35,321 bases of DNA from Candidatus Cybelea palsarum (lineage in GTDB: Bacteria > Vulcanimicrobiota > Vulcanimicrobiia > Vulcanimicrobiales > Vulcanimicrobiaceae), in contig PMUK01000071.1 in NCBI GenBank assembly GCA_003166915.1, positions 1-35,321 of the forward strand, written 5' to 3'. A program made the position numbers and the translations under genes. Under the pieces are notes generated by a model. It searched no databases, was not told the origin of the DNA, and saw only the letters and a list, made by a program, of their open reading frames with translations. How positions within the stretch are numbered: position 1 is the first letter of the stretch; each line of letters opens with the position of its first letter. This document shows positions 32,748 through 35,321 of this stretch, in pieces.

Positions 32748-34610
32748 ATGTTCGACGACGCCGGCACGATCGTCGTAGGCGGCGGCCATGCCGGCGTCGA
32801 GGCGGCGTTAGCGGCGGCGCGTCTCGGCGTTCCAACCATGCTCGTGACCGGCGATCCGCAGAGAATCTGCACGTTGCCCTGCAACCCGTCGATCGGCGGG
32901 AGCGCGAAAGGGCAACTGGTTCGCGAGATCGACGCTCTCGGCGGGGCGATGGGCAGCATCGCGGATCGCTGCAGCGTTCACGCTCGCTTTCTCAACGAGA
33001 GTAAGGGGCCGGCGGTGCGGGCCCTACGCCAACTGATGGATAAGCCCGCGTACGGCAAGCTCGCGACGGCGCTGCTGCAATCGCAGACGAATCTTACGAT
33101 CGTCCAGGGTCTGGTCGAAGGGCTGATCGTGGAGGGGGGCGCGGTTCGTGGCGTCGTCTGCGCCGGCGGCGCCAGCTATCGCGCTAGAAGGATCATCCTT
33201 GCGACCGGCACTTTTCTTGGCGGAAAGTCCTTTTGCGGGAGCGTCGTGCGCGCCGAGGGACGCTTTGGCGAGGCGCCGGCGCGCGGCCTAGCCGCTGCGC
33301 TGCGCCATCTCGGTTTTCCGACAGCGCGACTAAAGACCGGTACGCCGCCGCGCATCGACCGGCGCACCGTGAACTACGATGCAATGACGCTGCAGCCGCC
33401 CAGCTCGCATCCGTTGCTCTTTTCCTACGCGAGCGAAAGAACGTTCGCAGGACCCCAACTGCCGTGTTACCTCACGCAAACCAACGCGCGCACGCATGCA
33501 TTAGTGCGAGAAAATCTTGGCAAGTCGCCACTCTACGGACTCGATTTGATTCGAGGAATCGGCCCGCGATATTGTCCCTCGATCGAAGACAAGGTCGTAA
33601 AGTTCGCGCATAATCCGGCGCATCAAATTTTTGTCGAACCGGAAGGCTGGGACGAGCCCACGCTGTACGTGGGCGGCTTTTCGACGTCGCTGCCGGCCGA
33701 GATCCAGCTCGAGATGCTTCACACGCTGCCCGGCTTGGAGGCGTGCAGCATGCTTCGAGCCGGCTACGCCGTCGAATACGACATGGTGCCCCCGACGGAG
33801 CTGCACGAGACACTGGAGACCCGCCGGATCGCCGGACTCTACCACTGCGGGCAGCTCAACGGCACGTCTGGTTACGAGGAGGCCGCGGCGCAAGGACTCG
33901 TCGCCGGCATCAATGCCGCACGGGCGGCCCGTGGCGAGGAACCGCTTCGGCTGAGCCGAGCCCAAGCCTACATCGGCGTGCTGATCGACGACTTGGTCAC
34001 CAAAGGCGTCGACGAGCCCTATCGTATGCTCACCTCGCGTGCCGAGCACCGGGTCCTGCTGCGGCACGATAACGCCGATCTGCGCCTGACGCCCGTTGGC
34101 CGCGAGATGGGCCTCGTCGACGATCCGGCTTGGGAGTGTTTCCAGCGGCGACGCGAAGAGCTCCAGCTCGCGCGCACCCAAGCGGAGAAGACTCGCATCT
34201 CGGACGAGCGTATCGGCGAGGAACGCTTCGCCGCAGGGAGCACGATAGCGGACGTCCTGCGCCGGCCGAGCCTCGAGTTCAGCGACGTCGCCAGCCGATT
34301 TAACCCGGCGCTCGATGACGAGGTCGGCAAACGGCTAGCAATCGAGCTCAAATGCGCGGGGTACGTGCGCCGTCAAGAGCTCGCGATCGAGAAGGCCTCG
34401 AAGACCGAGAATGCGATGATACCAGCCGATTTCGACTACCAATCGATTGCGGCGCTCTCGGCGGAGGCGCGCGAAAAATTTACTTCGCAGCGACCGCGAA
34501 CACTTGGGACGGCGGGGCGAATTCCCGGCATCACGCCCTCCGACGTCGCCATCGTCGGCCTCTTCGTCCATAAGGGCTGGCACGAGAGCATCTACGTTCC
34601 GACGGCCTGA
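32748..34610 (+). CDS. mnmG: tRNA uridine 5-carboxymethylaminomethyl modification enzyme MnmG
   Basis: 620-aa FAD/NADH enzyme that partners MnmE. FAD-binding [17 protein letters not shown] is at the N-terminus, then [18 protein letters not shown] with the conserved cysteine, [35 protein letters not shown], and [20 protein letters not shown] with the second FAD-site region. The C-terminal helical domain for tRNA and MnmE contact ([20 protein letters not shown]) is complete. The ATG at 32748 is 5 bp after the HdeD-like stop; the frame is open upstream inside that gene. rsmG follows after 3 bp. Confidence 0.96.
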   Translation: MFDDAGTIVVGGGHAGVEAALAAARLGVPTMLVTGDPQRICTLPCNPSIGGSAKGQLVREIDALGGAMGSIADRCSVHARFLNESKGPAVRALRQLMDKPAYGKLATALLQSQTNLTIVQGLVEGLIVEGGAVRGVVCAGGASYRARRIILATGTFLGGKSFCGSVVRAEGRFGEAPARGLAAALRHLGFPTARLKTGTPPRIDRRTVNYDAMTLQPPSSHPLLFSYASERTFAGPQLPCYLTQTNARTHALVRENLGKSPLYGLDLIRGIGPRYCPSIEDKVVKFAHNPAHQIFVEPEGWDEPTLYVGGFSTSLPAEIQLEMLHTLPGLEACSMLRAGYAVEYDMVPPTELHETLETRRIAGLYHCGQLNGTSGYEEAAAQGLVAGINAARAARGEEPLRLSRAQAYIGVLIDDLVTKGVDEPYRMLTSRAEHRVLLRHDNADLRLTPVGREMGLVDDPAWECFQRRREELQLARTQAEKTRISDERIGEERFAAGSTIADVLRRPSLEFSDVASRFNPALDDEVGKRLAIELKCAGYVRRQELAIEKASKTENAMIPADFDYQSIAALSAEAREKFTSQRPRTLGTAGRIPGITPSDVAIVGLFVHKGWHESIYVPTA

Positions 34611-34613
34611 GCA

Positions 34614-35282
34614 TTGATTGCCCTTGAAGAGCTTCTGACAGGACAGGGGCTCGATGAACGCAACGTCGCGGCCCTGGCGCTCTACGGCCGGCTCGTTCTC
34701 GAAGCCAATCGCCACTTCAACGTGACGGGAGCCCGCTCGCCCGAAGAGATCGCGCGCCATATCACCGACAGCCTTTCGGTCGTCCCGTATCTAAGGGAGC
34801 CGTATGTGGACGTCGGATCGGGCGCCGGCTTCCCGGCGATTCCGGTCGGAATCGTGACCGGGATGCCGGTCACGTTGATCGAGGCCACGCAGAAGAAGGC
34901 GCGCCTGCTCGAGTCGCTCTTGGAGCGGCTCGAGCTCCAGGGGGTCGTCATCGCGGAACGCGCCGAAGCCGCCGGCCATCGGCCCGATTTGCGCGAGCAC
35001 TTCGCGACCGGCACCTGCCGAGCCGTCGCTAGCGCCCCAGCGGTCGCGGAGCTCCTTCTGCCCTTGATTGGAATCGGCGGAGCGGCGGTCTTGCAGCGCG
35101 GCAGCGTCGACGACCGCGAACGGAGCGCGCTCGAGGACGCTTCCTTGATGCTGGGAGGCTCGGTCGAACGCGAGGATGAGATTGGCGGGGATCGCCGCAT
35201 CGTTCTTTTGCGCAAGCAGCGGGCGACCCCCGGCCGATTTCCGCGCCGCACCGGGGCGCAGAAACGCCCGCTCTGCGAGTAG
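34614..35282 (+). CDS. rsmG: 16S rRNA (guanine527-N7)-methyltransferase RsmG
   Basis: 222-aa SAM-dependent rRNA methyltransferase. It contains NRHFNVTGARSPEEIARHITDSL, the SAM-binding motif I YVDVGSGAGFPAIPVGIV, TLIEATQKKARLLESLLERL, and the CRAVASAPAVAELLLPLI segment. The only plausible start is TTG at 34614, 3 bp after mnmG. The last 25 residues are basic and end RTGAQKRPLCE, matching family tails that carry PRRxGxxxxxPL. Loss of this gene is known to give low-level streptomycin resistance in other bacteria. The order mnmG-rsmG usually continues to parA-parB, which would lie beyond the window. Confidence 0.93.
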   Translation: MIALEELLTGQGLDERNVAALALYGRLVLEANRHFNVTGARSPEEIARHITDSLSVVPYLREPYVDVGSGAGFPAIPVGIVTGMPVTLIEATQKKARLLESLLERLELQGVVIAERAEAAGHRPDLREHFATGTCRAVASAPAVAELLLPLIGIGGAAVLQRGSVDDRERSALEDASLMLGGSVEREDEIGGDRRIVLLRKQRATPGRFPRRTGAQKRPLCE

Positions 35283-35298
35283 TCAGGGATTTCCGGAT

Positions 35299-35314
35299 TG
35301 TTTCCCGTGAAACT
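35299..35314 (+). promoter_or_regulatory. Probable parS (ParB-binding) site
   Basis: TGTTTCCCGTGAAACT matches the 16-bp parS consensus TGTTTCACGTGAAACA at 14 positions. Within the 14-bp core GTTTCACGTGAAAC, only the central A is changed to C. It is 16 bp after the rsmG stop, near the origin-side block where parS sites cluster and just before the place where parA-parB are expected. Function as a ParB nucleation site is inferred. Confidence 0.65.
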
Positions 35315-35321
35315 TTGGGCG

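Overview
This is a GC-rich, gene-dense bacterial chromosome segment with very short intergenic gaps and many GTG or TTG starts that overlap the previous stop codon (GTGA, ATGA). The right part carries the conserved origin-side block rpmH-rnpA-yidD-yidC-khpB(jag)-mnmE-mnmG-rsmG, with a near-consensus parS site at the edge. The heptose-sugar genes and LpxB-like and GT9 glycosyltransferases point to an outer-membrane (diderm) lineage, while yidC is short and the 6S-like RNA resembles the alphaproteobacterial type. I suspect an uncultivated phylum such as Eremiobacterota/WPS-2, but this is inferred from gene content only.

Layout. (1) 1-1399, minus: glyA followed 2 bp later by a dCMP deaminase that runs off the left edge. 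(2) 1491-2225, plus: a TIM-barrel sugar-isomerase-like protein. (3) About 2238-2412, minus: a probable 6S RNA. (4) 2484-7867, plus: a coupled cassette of enolase-superfamily epimerase, DUF1611/DgcN-like P-loop protein, oligopeptide-binding lipoprotein, C39-like cysteine peptidase and family 5 uracil-DNA glycosylase. The first four suggest capture and breakdown of (muro)peptides or D-glutamate. (5) 7743-19126, minus: a long run hisS-accB-gmhA-rfaE1-rfaE2-lpxB-like-GT2-GT9-GT2-GT9-GT2-aspS. Almost every junction overlaps or is within a few bases, so it reads as one operon that makes ADP-heptose and builds a surface glycan, bracketed by two aminoacyl-tRNA synthetases. (6) 19190-20323, plus: a permease-like membrane protein with a YcgQ-like tail. 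(7) 20320-27850, minus: fabF-rnc-smc-purH-VOC protein. (8) 28012-35282, plus: the origin-side block. It is interrupted by a hairpin-rich 96-bp tandem repeat between khpB and mnmE, and by a small secreted protein plus an HdeD-like membrane protein between mnmE and mnmG.

The items most worth a second look are the tandem repeat that spans the khpB stop to the mnmE start, the 6S RNA candidate, the peptide/D-amino-acid cassette, the hisS...aspS heptose operon, the permease/YcgQ fusion and the parS site. No insertion sequence, CRISPR array, tRNA or rRNA gene was seen.
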